NCBI GenBank assembly: GCA_021234155.1
Contig: JAJEKV010000187.1
Span: forward strand, 372,001-436,000
Reading direction: 5' to 3'
From: Isoetes taiwanensis
Taxonomy: Eukaryota; Streptophyta; Lycopodiopsida; Isoetales; Isoetaceae
Length of the DNA stretch: 64,000 nt
Of the stretch, positions 1 through 10,100 are shown piece by piece. The notes under the pieces were generated by a model. That model saw only the letters and a list, made by a program, of their open reading frames with translations, was not told where the DNA came from and made no database searches. Position numbers and translations under genes: made by a program. How positions within the stretch are numbered: position 1 is the stretch's first letter; each line of letters opens with the position of its first letter.

Positions 1-210
1 AAGAGAATCGGGGATGGAGGATCTAGTGTGGTGGACTATCTATTAGTCGCTGAGCAGGATGTACATTTGATCAACCACTTTCGGGTAGGCACAGACAGTA
101 GAGATGAGGAGACCAGCTCAGATCACCTTCCACGCTACACCGCAATTGGCTTGGCGGTACTAGAACCCCTTCTATGGCGGCTCCTCGTTATACCTCACTT
201 GCGATTGGAT
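1..210 (+). pseudogene. LINE endonuclease (APE-type) C-terminal fragment
   Basis: The frame from the window edge contains a VVDYLLVAEQ stretch and, about 25 residues later, SSDHLPRY. In LINE apurinic-like endonucleases the domain ends with a DYILVS-type strand and an SDHLP motif, which supplies the catalytic His and Asp. Only this end is present. It precedes the RT fragment at 579, in the order expected for a LINE ORF2. Frames are lost after about position 240. Confidence 0.65.
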
Positions 211-578
211 TATGAGCGGGCAAAGGATTATCTTTGATATGCTCATAGAAGACCTTTCGAGGAATTTTGCGGGCCCCCACGCTAGAAGCGACAAAGCGGG
301 TCGGTGATTGAGCTACTTGGTGCTTGTCGCCGAAAAAGATGTTTTGGGATAACATGCACCGCGAAGTATCACGGGGGCAAACATTCCCGCGTATCGGTGG
401 TTTGATCTTTGAGTGTAAGGAATACAAATGCGGCTCTGCCCGGATCCGCGAGATCTGCCAATGCACCCACATGCCACCACCGCGGTATCGTGCTTTCTTG
501 AAGGCAAAGAAATCTCGATTACATTGCACGTCATCAAAGGGAAATGTTTTACATGTTGGAAAGCCATCCTAGAACCTT

Positions 579-1882
579 TTGGCGCAAGGTTCTTCGCAAA
601 ACCCAGCCCGACCTACGGGGAACATCACTAATGAGCGATGGGAACAATACTTGCGGCAACTCTATGATCCTCAAGGGACACAAGCACTCATACCCCCCAC
701 GAAATGGTGCGACATTAGAAATCCGCAGAGGATGATGTTACCCGAGGTCTGCGCGTTTGGCCAATGGGAAAGCAACGGACTGGATGATATCTGCGGCGAG
801 TTGCTCAAGTGGGCGGGGGAGCCTATGGTACCGATCCTAACCACTATGTTCAATAGGCGCTCTGAGGAAGGATTCCCCGCCCGATGGACTACAAAGCGAG
901 TTGTCACCATTTACAAGGCGGGAGATCCACATAGTCCAACCAATTACCGAACAATCATGGTCGGGGTTCGGTGTTTGCCAAACTTTTGGCATTATTGAGC
1001 AACAATTAACCCGGTGGGCGGAAACAGCAGGCGTCTTGAGCTCTCACACAAGCGGGGTTCGGACCCCGGCATTCAACCATTGATCATATCTTCACATTGA
1101 GGACTTTGGTTGAGGATAGCAAAAACCGTCGGCGGGACTGTATTGTTGCTTTGTTGACTTTGCGAAGGCTTTTGACAACGTGCCTCGGGGAAAAGTTATG
1201 GGAAAGATTCGCGGCAACTGCATGTTCTGTGGATATGCAAAATCGCGATATATAGATTGTAGGAGAGTTGTTCATGTCAGATGCGGGTGACGGGACAACC
1301 ATTCACTAGCAATATTGGGGTCCGCCAGGGATGTCCTCTTTCCCAAACATTGTTTGGTCTGTACATTGACCAGTTGGAACACTGGCTCATGGACAATGGG
1401 GGTGGCGGGACCCAACTTTTGCATTAGGTCATCAAGCAACTCATCTATGCAGATGATGTTGACCTCTTAGCTCATACTCCAGAGGATATGCAGTCTCACC
1501 TAGATGCTCTGGATACATTCTGCTAGGCAACAAACATGAACGTCAATCTAGCCAAGACTAAGGGGTGGTCCTAATCTCATCCTCGCACCATCCAAGGCCC
1601 CCTTCATTCACTTATCGAGGGCAACAAGTGGAGGTGACACCCACCTATAAGTATCTGGGAGTGGAGTTTCCTTCTACACTATCTTTGGGACACTTCCATA
1701 AGATTGCGTGTAGCGGCCGGTGGAAAGCACTTTATGCAATGCGAACAACAATAACCCGCAGGCGGTTGTATGATTGGGGACATCGGGCACATCTGTTCGG
1801 GGGTATTGGTAGAGCCCGTTCTTTTTCACGGGGGTTGAAGTCAGGGGGCCCGATGGTGTCCATTGCTACTTGGGCGACTTAG
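579..1882 (+). pseudogene. LINE reverse transcriptase, frameshifted
   Basis: LINE RT motifs appear in order but in changing frames. There is an N-terminal block with GLDDICGELLKW and later a GDPHSPTNYR motif (to about 960). Next is FVDFAKAFDNVPR, the motif A region, at about 1147-1190. GVRQGCPLSQ, the motif B region, is at about 1317. LIYADDVDLLAHT, the catalytic YADD, is at about 1438. NMNVNLAKTK and YKYLGVEF follow near 1535-1665. At least three frameshifts and in-frame stops interrupt the domain, so no active enzyme is encoded. The order and the YADD box identify it firmly as a non-LTR RT rather than an LTR-element RT. Confidence 0.85.
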
Positions 1883-2639
1883 AGCAGTGCGAGAAGGCCT
1901 TCTTAGCAATGCACTTTCGGTGAAATCCACGGTCCCATATCAAATTTTGTTGCGGGAGGCGGGTTTCACGCCACTTCCCAAATGACCCCTTGATAGACAC
2001 ATCGTCTATTTCGGGAAGGTGGTAAATATGGATGATGATCATCTACCGGCTTGGCTTATCTGCGGTGGCAATGGGACCACAAGCGACTCAAGAATTGTTG
2101 GAAGGATAAAAGAGTGCGATGGCTAACTAGATGGAATGTCGAGGAGCACATGTGCATCGGGTAGAAACAGGCCGGTCGCGGCGGCTGAGATGTTACCTTG
2201 ATGCTTGTTTCTCCGGCAAGCTTTGGGATTCCAGGGCCGGAGCAAGTCAAAACAGCACATTACAAGCGACACATAAATCCCACATTAGAGCGAGGCCCAC
2301 AGGCTACCTCGTTCACATCGCCCATGAAAAGCGCGGGCATATCGCCTCCATTCGCCGCAGGTGCCCACCATCTCCGGATTGAGGCAGTCGATGGATTGGG
2401 GAGCCATGTCGGGGATAGGGTTTGTCGATCTTTGCCCGGGCGGGAGCTGTTGAGGATGAGTGTCACACTTTCGAGCTGCCCGGCATATGATCGGTTCGGA
2501 CCGCTATGCTCGATTGATTAGACGATGAGCCGCTACACAATCTTTGGGCATGACTTCGGTGCGCTCACTTGGATCATACATTCAGGAAGTACTGGACTTG
2601 AGGGCTCAGATATGCCCCCAATCAACCATTTAATCATTG

Positions 2640-2795
2640 CCAGCAGTCTTATTGCTGCCACAATTTTCCCTTGAAAACCCTTCGGGGCAGGGGTTTTTTA
2701 ATCCGGGCAGTAATGTGACTGCTGCGCTTATTGGGTCCCATAGGCCGATTGGTCTCCGTGGACGATAAAAACAATTCTATTCTATTCTATCAAGT
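2640..2795 (+). repeat. LINE 3' untranslated tail with ATTCT repeats
   Basis: This block ends in tandem ATTCT units after GTGGACGATAAAAACA. Its reverse complement recurs at 36997-37165, including CCCTTCGGGG-C-GGGGTTTTTTAATCC, GGGTCCCATAGGCC-ATTGGTCTCCGTGGACG and the pentamer tail. The shared block marks the 3' end of one LINE family whose tail is a pentanucleotide repeat rather than poly(A). Confidence 0.8.
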
Positions 2796-3012
2796 AAACT
2801 TTTAAAATTTTAAGAGGTAGGCGGCCGTTCACTTTTTAGTTTTACCGCGCCTCCGCCCGCTAGGTCTGACGCCCGCCATAGCTACCGGACCCGACCTTGC
2901 TTTCCACCCTTGGTTCTTCTCTACCGCCTTTTCGACCCCTAGCGCCTTCTCTACCGTCTTCCTAAACGCAAGCGCCTCACTGCCCGCCGCCTTAGACCCC
3001 AGTGCCATCGCT

Positions 3013-4279
3013 ATGGCCAACACCAAGAGTACCGTGGACCCCGCTACCCTCACCATAGCCCAGATTTATGCCTTAATCGCGCAGCATATGGCTACTGACC
3101 CTGCCTTGATTGATATACTTCTGGATGAGTTGGTAAACAGATTTGCTAACGACGATAGGATACCCTATCCCATCTACCATTACTCGGAGCAGTTTTTTGG
3201 TCAGGCTGAATCTCCGACAGCTTCCTTATACCATGGCCGAGCAACCTGACTTGGTCATGATGCTAATTAAATTTTACCCTCTCGAATGCGAGGGACACAC
3301 TGAGGAGGAGGACATAAGAACAGAGGCCGACCGTATCCGGAATTTGGCCAGGGAGGATGACCACAGGGAAGTGGAACGAGCCGATACGGCGGCTCGAGAT
3401 AGGGAATACAGGTATCTAGGGGATGGAGTCGCCGTCATTGATGGCAGGGCCATCGAACTTCCCCCATATGAGTGGCATGAAGCTTCCCAGAGCTTCATGT
3501 GGGGACAGATTCCTGACATCAGCCTGGATTATTTGACGACGATCCAGATTGATATGAACCAGCGGCCCGATCGATACCACGCCGAACTCCTTCGCCGCAT
3601 TGTAGAGAGACGGTACAATGAGATTGAAGAAGACCTCAGGAGAGCTCGGGAGTTCCGGGAGGAGCAGGAAAGGATCCAAAAGGAAAAGGAGGAGAAGGCC
3701 CGACAAGAACAGCAGGACCAGCAGGGTAATGGGAGGCCAGAGAATGAGCAGGGGCCAAACCAGACGGAAAGGACGCCCATTAAGCACTGGAGAAAAGCCG
3801 TTGCCCGAAAGTCCGGCAGCCAGTACAAGGAGAAATTGAAGACCGTCGGAGCTTTTGGGAAGAACGTGAGTTCCAGCCGGAGGCAGGAAAGGGTGGATGC
3901 CTCCCAGCCCCGTCCTGTTGTTGGGGGCAAGGCGATACCACGGCAAAGGGGCCCGCCTCCCAATCCTGCTCCACCAAGGAAGCCCCACCGGTATAGACCC
4001 GGTACCGTGGCCTTACGGGAGATCCGTAAGTTCCAGAAGTCCACGCAACTTCTGATACAGAAGCTGCCTTTTCAAAGGTTGGTTCGGGAGATAGCCCAAG
4101 AATTTAAAACCAACCTCCGTTTCCAGACCTTCGCCATCCTAGCACTTCAAGAGGCTGCAGAAGCCTACTTGGTGGCACTTTTTTGGTGATGCAAATCTTT
4201 GCGCTATTCACGCAAAGAGAGTCACTATAATGCCAAAGGATTTGGCCCTCGCCCGCAGGATTCGGGGAGAGCGTCCTTA
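3013..4279 (+). pseudogene. ORF1: histone H3 fusion with long tail insert (copy A)
   Basis: The first frame starts MANTKSTVDP, resembling the H3 start MARTKQTARK, and runs to about 3230. A shift moves reading into a frame open to 4189. Next come an acidic and charged region, a Glu/Lys/Gln-rich helix likely to be coiled coil (about 3620-3720), an ARKSG motif, and GGKAIPRQ resembling H3 GGKAPRKQ. From about 3984 there is a near-canonical H3 core: [16 protein letters not shown], then [12 protein letters not shown] and [13 protein letters not shown] single extra T near 4180 shifts the last part, where [12 protein letters not shown] and RRIRGERP stop at 4279. By eye the core is about 84% identical to plant H3, without the loop-1 insertion of CenH3. 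Tyr at position 41 and Leu at 90 resemble H3.3. Function is unknown; nuclear, nucleosome-related action is inferred. Confidence 0.85.
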
Positions 4280-4317
4280 GGAAATTTTTGGCGAATATCT
4301 GCATTGTAAATATTTTT

Positions 4318-4345
4318 TTTTGTTATATTAAATAAAGATCTATAT
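4318..4345 (+). terminator. Likely poly(A) signal after ORF1 (copy A)
   Basis: T-rich sequence followed by AAATAAAGATCT lies about 50 bases after the H3 stop codon. A very similar AATAAAGATCT stretch recurs at 6722, just before gag. This suggests that the accessory genes end their own transcripts. Confidence 0.45.
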
Positions 4346-4367
4346 TTTGTCCTTGTATTGTGTACGA

Positions 4368-4400
4368 AAATGCTGACGTCAGCATAAATAAAGGGATAAA
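4368..4400 (+). promoter_or_regulatory. Palindromic bZIP-type site plus TATA-like box before ORF2
   Basis: GCTGACGTCAGC is a perfect 12-bp palindrome containing TGACGTCA, the core bound by plant bZIP (TGA/CRE-type) factors. It is followed at once by ATAAATAAAG, a TATA-like stretch, with the ORF2 ATG about 75 bases downstream at 4471. The arrangement fits a separate promoter for ORF2. Confidence 0.5.
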
Positions 4401-4470
4401 AGGATCCTTAAAGTTTCATTTTCATTTGTTTATATCTGTCTCTCTTCCTTCCTCCTCCCTTCCAGCGCCC

Positions 4471-5482
4471 ATGGCTGCCACCGACCTACTTGCATGCTAC
4501 CAGGATGGAGAGCATTGGGATCCACAGGTGCCCTTCGACCTGTTACAGCCCTTTCTATGACAGCGCCTTGACCTCATCTCTAATATGCAGCGGCACCCAG
4601 ATTATGCCGGATTCTTAGAGTTTTATACAGAGGAGATGCTTCCTCTGTGTATTCCTCTTGGGGAACGTCCCCAGTTGTATCTAGAACGGGATGTAGTCCG
4701 AGATATGCTAGGGGGTGACACCCACACATATGATGTGCTGAAGGGCAAGCTTAGATGGGGCAAGCAGTTGCCAGTTGTGCAGCATCAGGGGCGACAACAT
4801 CTTGAAGTTGCCTTTGCCCTAGCCATCCTCATGGATCAGTACGTTGAGGATGAGACATTGCCCCGCTGAGAAAAGGCGAACTTCCTGAGTCTTCCGAGGA
4901 GGAAGAGGATGAGCACATAGGCATGGGTGACTTCGCCCGTTGGAAGCAATTGGCAGAGGAGATGCCACCACGTCGGGAACAAGCTGCACGCTTGTCCGGG
5001 CTAGACGCCCTTCCAGTTGTGTATCACCAAGGGCAAGAGTATCTTCTCTTGGATGATATCATCTGGACTTATCACATAATGGCGGGTTTAAAGCGCCCGA
5101 TGCAAGGACCATGTATTCTATGAGTTAGCGATCTTGTATGGATGACTTCATCGACTTAAGCTCCTAATGACCTTCCCGGGAGAGTGCAGGCGACTACTCA
5201 ATTCCACGGGGAGACCATAGAGCCGGTGAGACCTTGCTACGGCTTCGGGAACTGGTGATGCAGGATCCGCCATCTCAACCTTCACCGGATGCCTTTACAG
5301 CTATGGGACCTCATGTCCCAAATATTAATATGGTCGGAGTTCCCTCCGGTTCGGATGAGGAGGGAGAGGATCTATACCATAATCCCCGCTCATTTGAAGG
5401 AAGGAAGCGGCGGGAACTTAGGGAAGAAGAAGTCCCTATGGACTTGGATAAGGAGGTTGCCACGTCGGAGACCATAGAGTGA
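4471..5482 (+). pseudogene. ORF2 of H3-chromovirus (copy A), unknown function
   Basis: The start MAATDLLACY is followed by one in-frame TGA at 4558. The frame then stays open to 4867 and continues after a small shift (SSEEEEDEH) to about 5122, with a last part at 5234-5482 ending in an acidic and basic stretch. Two segments look like repeats of one module: LPVVQHQGRQHLEVAFALAI and, about 80 residues later, LPVVYHQGQEYLLLDD. Copy B has a matching start (MATSDF) and a matching module (GTKYFFFNTALAIFL), so the gene is conserved between the copies. No known family was recognised. It lies between the H3 fusion and ORF3 and seems to have its own promoter. Confidence 0.6.
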
Positions 5483-6119
5483 AGGTATTGGGGAATCACC
5501 TCACCCGCTTCTTCCCTATCGGCGTTTTGCCGGGGGCAAGTCCTTTTTGTAGCTTCGGGACTTAGGGCGGGAGGCCGGCTTCATGGTGGACCATCGTGCT
5601 CTTTCCACATTGGCGGGGCACAAGAAGCTTCCCCTATCGTGCGGCTTGCTTTCGTACTCGTTCGGCCCGGTATCTTGCCCTCACCTTTGCATTGGGGCGG
5701 GATATTGCACCCTGGATGAGTATGAAACTCCTTACGGCGGCCCCATTGGCTACTGCCTATCCCCCAGAGGTTGCCTCCATAGCGGCTGCCACAGTAGACC
5801 CAGGGGTGACTTTGTTACGACAATCGACCACCGCCACCACCTCCTCAGCCTAGGGACGAAGAGGAGGGACCTAGTTCTTAGATATTTGCATTACGCATCT
5901 TGTACTGCGTATAGTTGTAAATTTTGGTTTGGCATTTTCTTTAGCCATTTTATAAATTAGGATGTGCCATCTTCTTATCAATTATGACTATTGTATCAAT
6001 GAATACAATTAAATTGTTCTCTTCCATGATGCGTCCTTGTATCTATTAGAGTTTAGAGTATAAGAAAATTGTTCAATGTTCTATATTCATTCCTACCGTC
6101 TTACAGACGAGGGACTCGA
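5483..6119 (+). other. Degraded spacer between ORF2 and ORF3 (copy A)
   Basis: The first half (to about 5853) has two overlapping open frames of 85-125 codons with no recognisable motif and no agreement with copy B. They are probably decayed accessory coding sequence. The second half, 5860-6110, is AT-rich with no gene seen and may hold the ORF2 3' end and the ORF3 promoter. Confidence 0.4.
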
Positions 6120-6580
6120 AGAATATGAAGAAAGAATCACCAACCCGGTCTGAAGGGGCGATCGGGGCCTCCCGAACAGGGACTACGACCAGCGGTATGG
6201 GGCGTGCACAGGCGAGACGGTGATTATGAGGTAGGGGAACCTGAAGAAGAAGGAGAGCCCTATGATCCCGCTAAAGGCTTGGAAGTAGTTAATATTCTCA
6301 GAGAACGGGCCTTTGAGGACTTCACAACAAACTCTTAAATCAAACATGGGACTATTGGGACATGACAAGGCATGAAGCTTTTTGCCACGGCCTAAGCGAT
6401 CACTTGTGGCAGATTTTCTATGCTCTAAGAAGGCTCTTTAATCTCCTCATCATTAGCCCCACCTTTGGACTACCAACTTTGTTATCGTCCGGGCACGGGC
6501 TCGCTACAAGTTAGTGAGAGCTGTACGCGAGAGCGTTCGCTACTCTATCTTGTACCCTTTTGCGCAGCCCTAGGTCCGGT
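6120..6580 (+). pseudogene. ORF3 remnant (copy A)
   Basis: No long frame survives, but short stretches recall copy-B ORF3. One is an acidic GEPEEEGEPYDP segment near 6240. Another is YKLVRAVRESVRYSILYPF near 6510-6570, which lines up with the copy-B stretch YAILVKRAVALDVFDFAIPY. The resemblance is weak and judged by eye. Position between ORF2 and gag is the same in both elements, which is the main support. Confidence 0.35.
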
Positions 6581-6639
6581 CCACTCAGTTTTGTTTTCTA
6601 TGTTATGGGTGAGTTGAAGAATTGCCCAATGTAAAGTGT

Positions 6640-6760
6640 CTACCTCTGTATTATATAAACTTTAAGTTTTGTAACTGCCTTCAATGTAATGACCTTCAAT
6701 GTAACGATTGTTCTCACTTATAATAAAGATCTTTTCTATTGTACTCTTCTATTTACTCTC
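6640..6760 (+). promoter_or_regulatory. Poly(A) signal and likely gag leader region (copy A)
   Basis: The stretch contains TATTATATAAAC, a direct repeat of CTTCAATGTAA (6680 and 6695 regions) and AATAAAGATCTTTT at 6722. The latter matches the signal after ORF1. It probably combines the ORF3 transcript end with sequence leading into gag. Confidence 0.35.
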
Positions 6761-6839
6761 TCTCTAAATACTATCTGAAATGACATTCTTTGTGAGACTT
6801 CATGTCACTATAATTCTGCTTATACCTTTTTATACTCAA

Positions 6840-7970
6840 TATAGACGGTGCACGCAACGCCGCATGGCAGACACCCTTGAATGCCAGTCGACTAACACCT
6901 GAGCAGGAACTTATGTTGATGAAGAGACAATTAGTCGAGTTACAAGCTTATGTGCTAAACGCCAACCCACCACAGCATATGCAGGAAGACGGACCGGAGT
7001 TACCTCCGTTACCGCCAAGCCCACCACCACAGCAGCCACTTGCACCTGAACCAGGCCCCGTGCCTGCACAACGGAGGCACCATTCCAAACGTCGTCGGAG
7101 TTCCTCTAAGGACAGTGCCACCTCCTCACAATCAGCCACTTCGGTGTCCTCTGGGTCGTCTGTATCATCCGGTGACCATGCAAAGCGCCGAGACAAGGAG
7201 TACCATAAGACGGTTGATATGGCCATAACTACTATATGGAAGAATAGGAAACTGGCCCAGTTTGATGGGAAATCTAGGGGCGGACTGAATGCAGAGTCTT
7301 GGTTGGATGAGATGAAGGAGTTTGGAAAATCCTACGGTATATGACGAGAAAAGGATCTGAGGAAAGGTTGCCACCACAAACCTTCTGAGGAGCTACCGTA
7401 TTTGGTGGAAGGGCTATGCGAGCCAAGCATCACGGACGGGGAGCGGATGCAAGTTTAAAAAAGTTTGCCAAAGCCTTTAAGTAGCATTCGTGCCTCGTGC
7501 GCACAAATGCCAACAGATTCAAACTTTTGCGGTTGGAGCAAAAAAGTATGTCGATTCAGGCCTACAGATGAATTCATGCGCTGAGGCTATTTGTCTTAGG
7601 GTATGAATGAAAAGAGAGGCGGTGGAGGTTATATTGAAGGGTTGGCCCCATCAATTAAGCGAATGGTTAAGGCCATAGACCCCAAGTCGGTTGCAGAGGC
7701 TGAGGCTAAGGCTAAGGCATTGAGCCTTGAAGAGGACGGACCCAAAGCCGGTTACCAACGCCCGACACCTTACTCCCGATACGCCCGTACACACCTTATA
7801 AGGGCCGTTCACCCAGTCTGGGACCCTCTCAGCAGAACTCTTCCGGCCGCTAGGAAAAGAAAGTCACCTTCAGCACGCCCGATAAACCGAACAATGTCGG
7901 TAAAGAAGTTCAGAACCTCTTGCAGTCCATTCCCAAAGAGGCTCGAGAAACGACTCGGCCAGAGATAAGG
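6840..7970 (+). pseudogene. Gag of chromovirus copy A, broken
   Basis: The frame open to 7344 has LTPEQELMLMKRQ, a Pro-rich stretch, a basic and Ser-rich segment and then AESWLDEMKEFGKSYGI. The last matches copy-B gag (AEAWLDEMSEYGNAYGM). Later pieces (YIEGLAPSIKRMVKAI, 7625-7680) match copy B (YIEGLNEEIRKLVRAI) in another frame. The CCHC zinc knuckle near 7975-8030 is ruined: only a C..., ANCPYV pattern remains where copy B has CFRCFQPGHRTTNC. Several frameshifts and stops make this non-functional. Confidence 0.7.
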
Positions 7971-8039
7971 CATGCCCTGCGGTGTATCGCGGCCCCGCAC
8001 TTCATCTGCGAATTGTCCTTATGTCCGCATGAGGTTGCC

Positions 8040-8520
8040 GGTGGCCATGGCCGCCTCGATTGGGATGACCTCGAGTCCACATCACCTATCGAGGAGGAGG
8101 CTCCCGAATACATTCACGGTGAGTCCCATATCCTTGCAGCTATTGAAACCGGCAATGCTGAAATTCAGCCTGCCGTTATTTCCACCATAGGTCAAGTAGA
8201 CAGCAAACCTTTCATAATTCTGATGGATACGGGTAGTACACATAATTTTGCTTCTCCTAGAATGGCCCGGTATTGCGGCTTGACACTTTGAGGTCCCGGC
8301 CAAAGCTGTCACTTTAGCCCGATGGTAAGATCGACACACTCATGGCCGTTGCATTAACCTTAAGATGCAGTTGCCAGGTGCACCAGTTGCCTTGGGTGCC
8401 GAGATAATGGATATTGGCAAATATGATCTTATTGTTGGTATGGAATTCTTGGCATCTGCAAAGGCCAATATAGACTGCAAGAAACGGGAAGTTACCTTCA
8501 ACGCCGCTAATGGAGCGTGA
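8040..8520 (+). pseudogene. Retroviral-type aspartic protease, copy A
   Basis: A frame to 8291 contains FIILMDTGSTHNFASPRM, the DTG active-site loop typical of LTR-element proteases. After a shift, KYDLIVGMEFL (about 8420-8450) matches the conserved (I/V)(I/L)G(M)(E/D)-L motif of the second half. Copy B has the same layout (DSGSSHNFASPRM, then YDLIIGMEYL). At least one frameshift separates the two halves, so the enzyme is broken. Confidence 0.75.
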
Positions 8521-9690
8521 CTATAAAAGGTGATCCATTCAACCCTATTATGCAATCTATGTCCATCAGGCAGTTAGAAAAAGCTATACGCAAGGATAAG
8601 CTCCTCTGCATCATTAGACTTGCCTCCATTGAGTCAGATGCTAAGCAGAAGCAACTAATCGATACCTTACCAAAGGGGATTGCTAATCTTCTCCAGAAAT
8701 TTAGCGATCTTTTCCCAGATGAGATCCAGAAGCTTCCTCCTTTTAGAGGGGTAGAATGTGAGATAGCTCTAGAACCAGGTACTAAGCCTACCAAAGAAGG
8801 CCCGTCTGCGCATGAGTCCCCGAGTTGGCGGAGCTTAAGAAGCAACTTCGGGAATTACTAAACCTAGGTTTCATTAGGCCTAGTGTTTTAGCCTTTTTTA
8901 GGCGCTTCTATCCTTTTGTTAAGAAAAGGATGGCTCCTTGAGGATGTGTATTGATTATAGGCAGCTCAATAAGCATACCATCAAGAATCGTTAAACAGCC
9001 TAGAGGCGGATGATCTAATGGACCAATTGCAAGGGGCCAAATATTTCTCAAAGATTGATTTACGCTCCGGATATCATCAAATAAGGATTAAGGAGGAGGA
9101 CATCCATAAATTTGCTTTTCACACTAGATATATGGGCATTATGAGTTTACGTTATGCCTTTTGGATTAACTAATGCCCCACTTTTATGCGGTTAATGAAT
9201 GATGTCTTACGTCAATACTTGGATGACTTTGTTGTTATTTTCTTTGATGACATTCTCATCTATAGTAAAACTCTAGAGGAGCATGAGGCCCATCTTAAGC
9301 TTGGCCTACAAAAGCTAAAACGTCATCGACTCTTTGCCAAGTTCTCTAAATGCAAGTTTGCCACTCCCAAGGTGGATTATTTGGGACATATCATTTTAGC
9401 AGAGGGAATTGCTACAGATCCAGCAAAGATAGAGGCAGTAAGGGATTGGCCTATTCCAGGTAATGTTTCAGAAGTCCGAAGTTTCTTAGGACTAGCGGGA
9501 TATTATCGGAAATTTGTTAAGGATTTTGCAAAATTGCCGCACCTCTTCTTGATCTCACAAAGCGAGAAGGTGAAGGATTGGATTGAACATTGGAAAGCAA
9601 AAGTCCAGGTAGGCTTTCAAAGGCTTAAGGATGCTCTAACGTCAGCACCAGTCCTCACATTGCCCGATCTGAAAAGGATAAATTAGTGGC
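8521..9690 (+). pseudogene. Ty3/gypsy reverse transcriptase, copy A
   Basis: Motifs appear in order: FPDEIQKLPPFRGVECEI (RT entry) near 8712, [14 protein letters not shown] near 8946, a broken [17 protein letters not shown] near 9058, and MRLMNDVLRQYLDDFVVIFFDDILIYSKT (9186-9270) with the FFDD catalytic box. KVDYLGHIILAEGI and SEVRSFLGLAGYYRKFVKDF follow. The second half (9186-9686) is open; the first half is shifted. Sequence agrees well with copy B, so both belong to one chromovirus lineage. Confidence 0.85.
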
Positions 9691-10040
9691 AACGGATGCG
9701 ATAAGATTGCTCTGGGGTGGAGTCCTAATGCGGGAGGCGGGGGGGGTTGTGCATATGATTCAAAGAAGATGAACAACGAGCAATGATACCCTACCCATGA
9801 CCAAGAGTTGTTAGCAGTTGTCCAAGCTCTGCGTATATGGAACACTACCTCCTTGGTAGAAGATTTCCAGCTTGATCTGAGATCATCGAGTCCCGTTACT
9901 TATCCACCCAGCCAAATCTCAACCTCCGTCAGAGAAGATGGATGGAATTTCTGGAGGAGTATGACTTTGAGATTATATATAAGCCTGGGAAGCACAATGT
10001 GGTTGTGGATGCATTGTCATGCCATCCCTTGGTAACCTGA
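9691..10040 (+). pseudogene. RNase H domain remnant, copy A
   Basis: Between RT and integrase lie small pieces of the usual Ty3/gypsy RNase H: LVATDA near 9686, a degraded acidic segment near 9800, and DFEIIYKPGKHNVVVDALS near 9965-10020. They are spread over frames. No continuous domain remains. Confidence 0.6.
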
Positions 10041-10100
10041 ACCCATTGTAATGCAATTTCCACACTCACCAGTGAGTTTGGGAAACAGATAGAACAAACC

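Larger units (their letters stand above)
1..2795 (+). mobile_element. Decayed LINE (non-LTR) retrotransposon, cut by window edge
   Basis: The segment reads as one LINE in forward order: the end of an endonuclease domain, an RT domain, a long decayed 3' part and a tail of ATTCT pentamers just before 2795. Frames shift repeatedly, so it is dead. The stretch 240-578 between endonuclease and RT, and 1883-2640 after RT, hold only broken frames that fit the same element. The 3' end is shared with a second LINE fragment at 36991-37434 on the other strand, which fixes the boundary near 2795. The 5' end lies outside the window. Confidence 0.8.

Noticed and set aside
3416-4044. Minus-strand frames of 170-190 codons opposite the H3 fusion
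   Set aside because: They mirror the charged codons of ORF1 on the other strand and show no motif.
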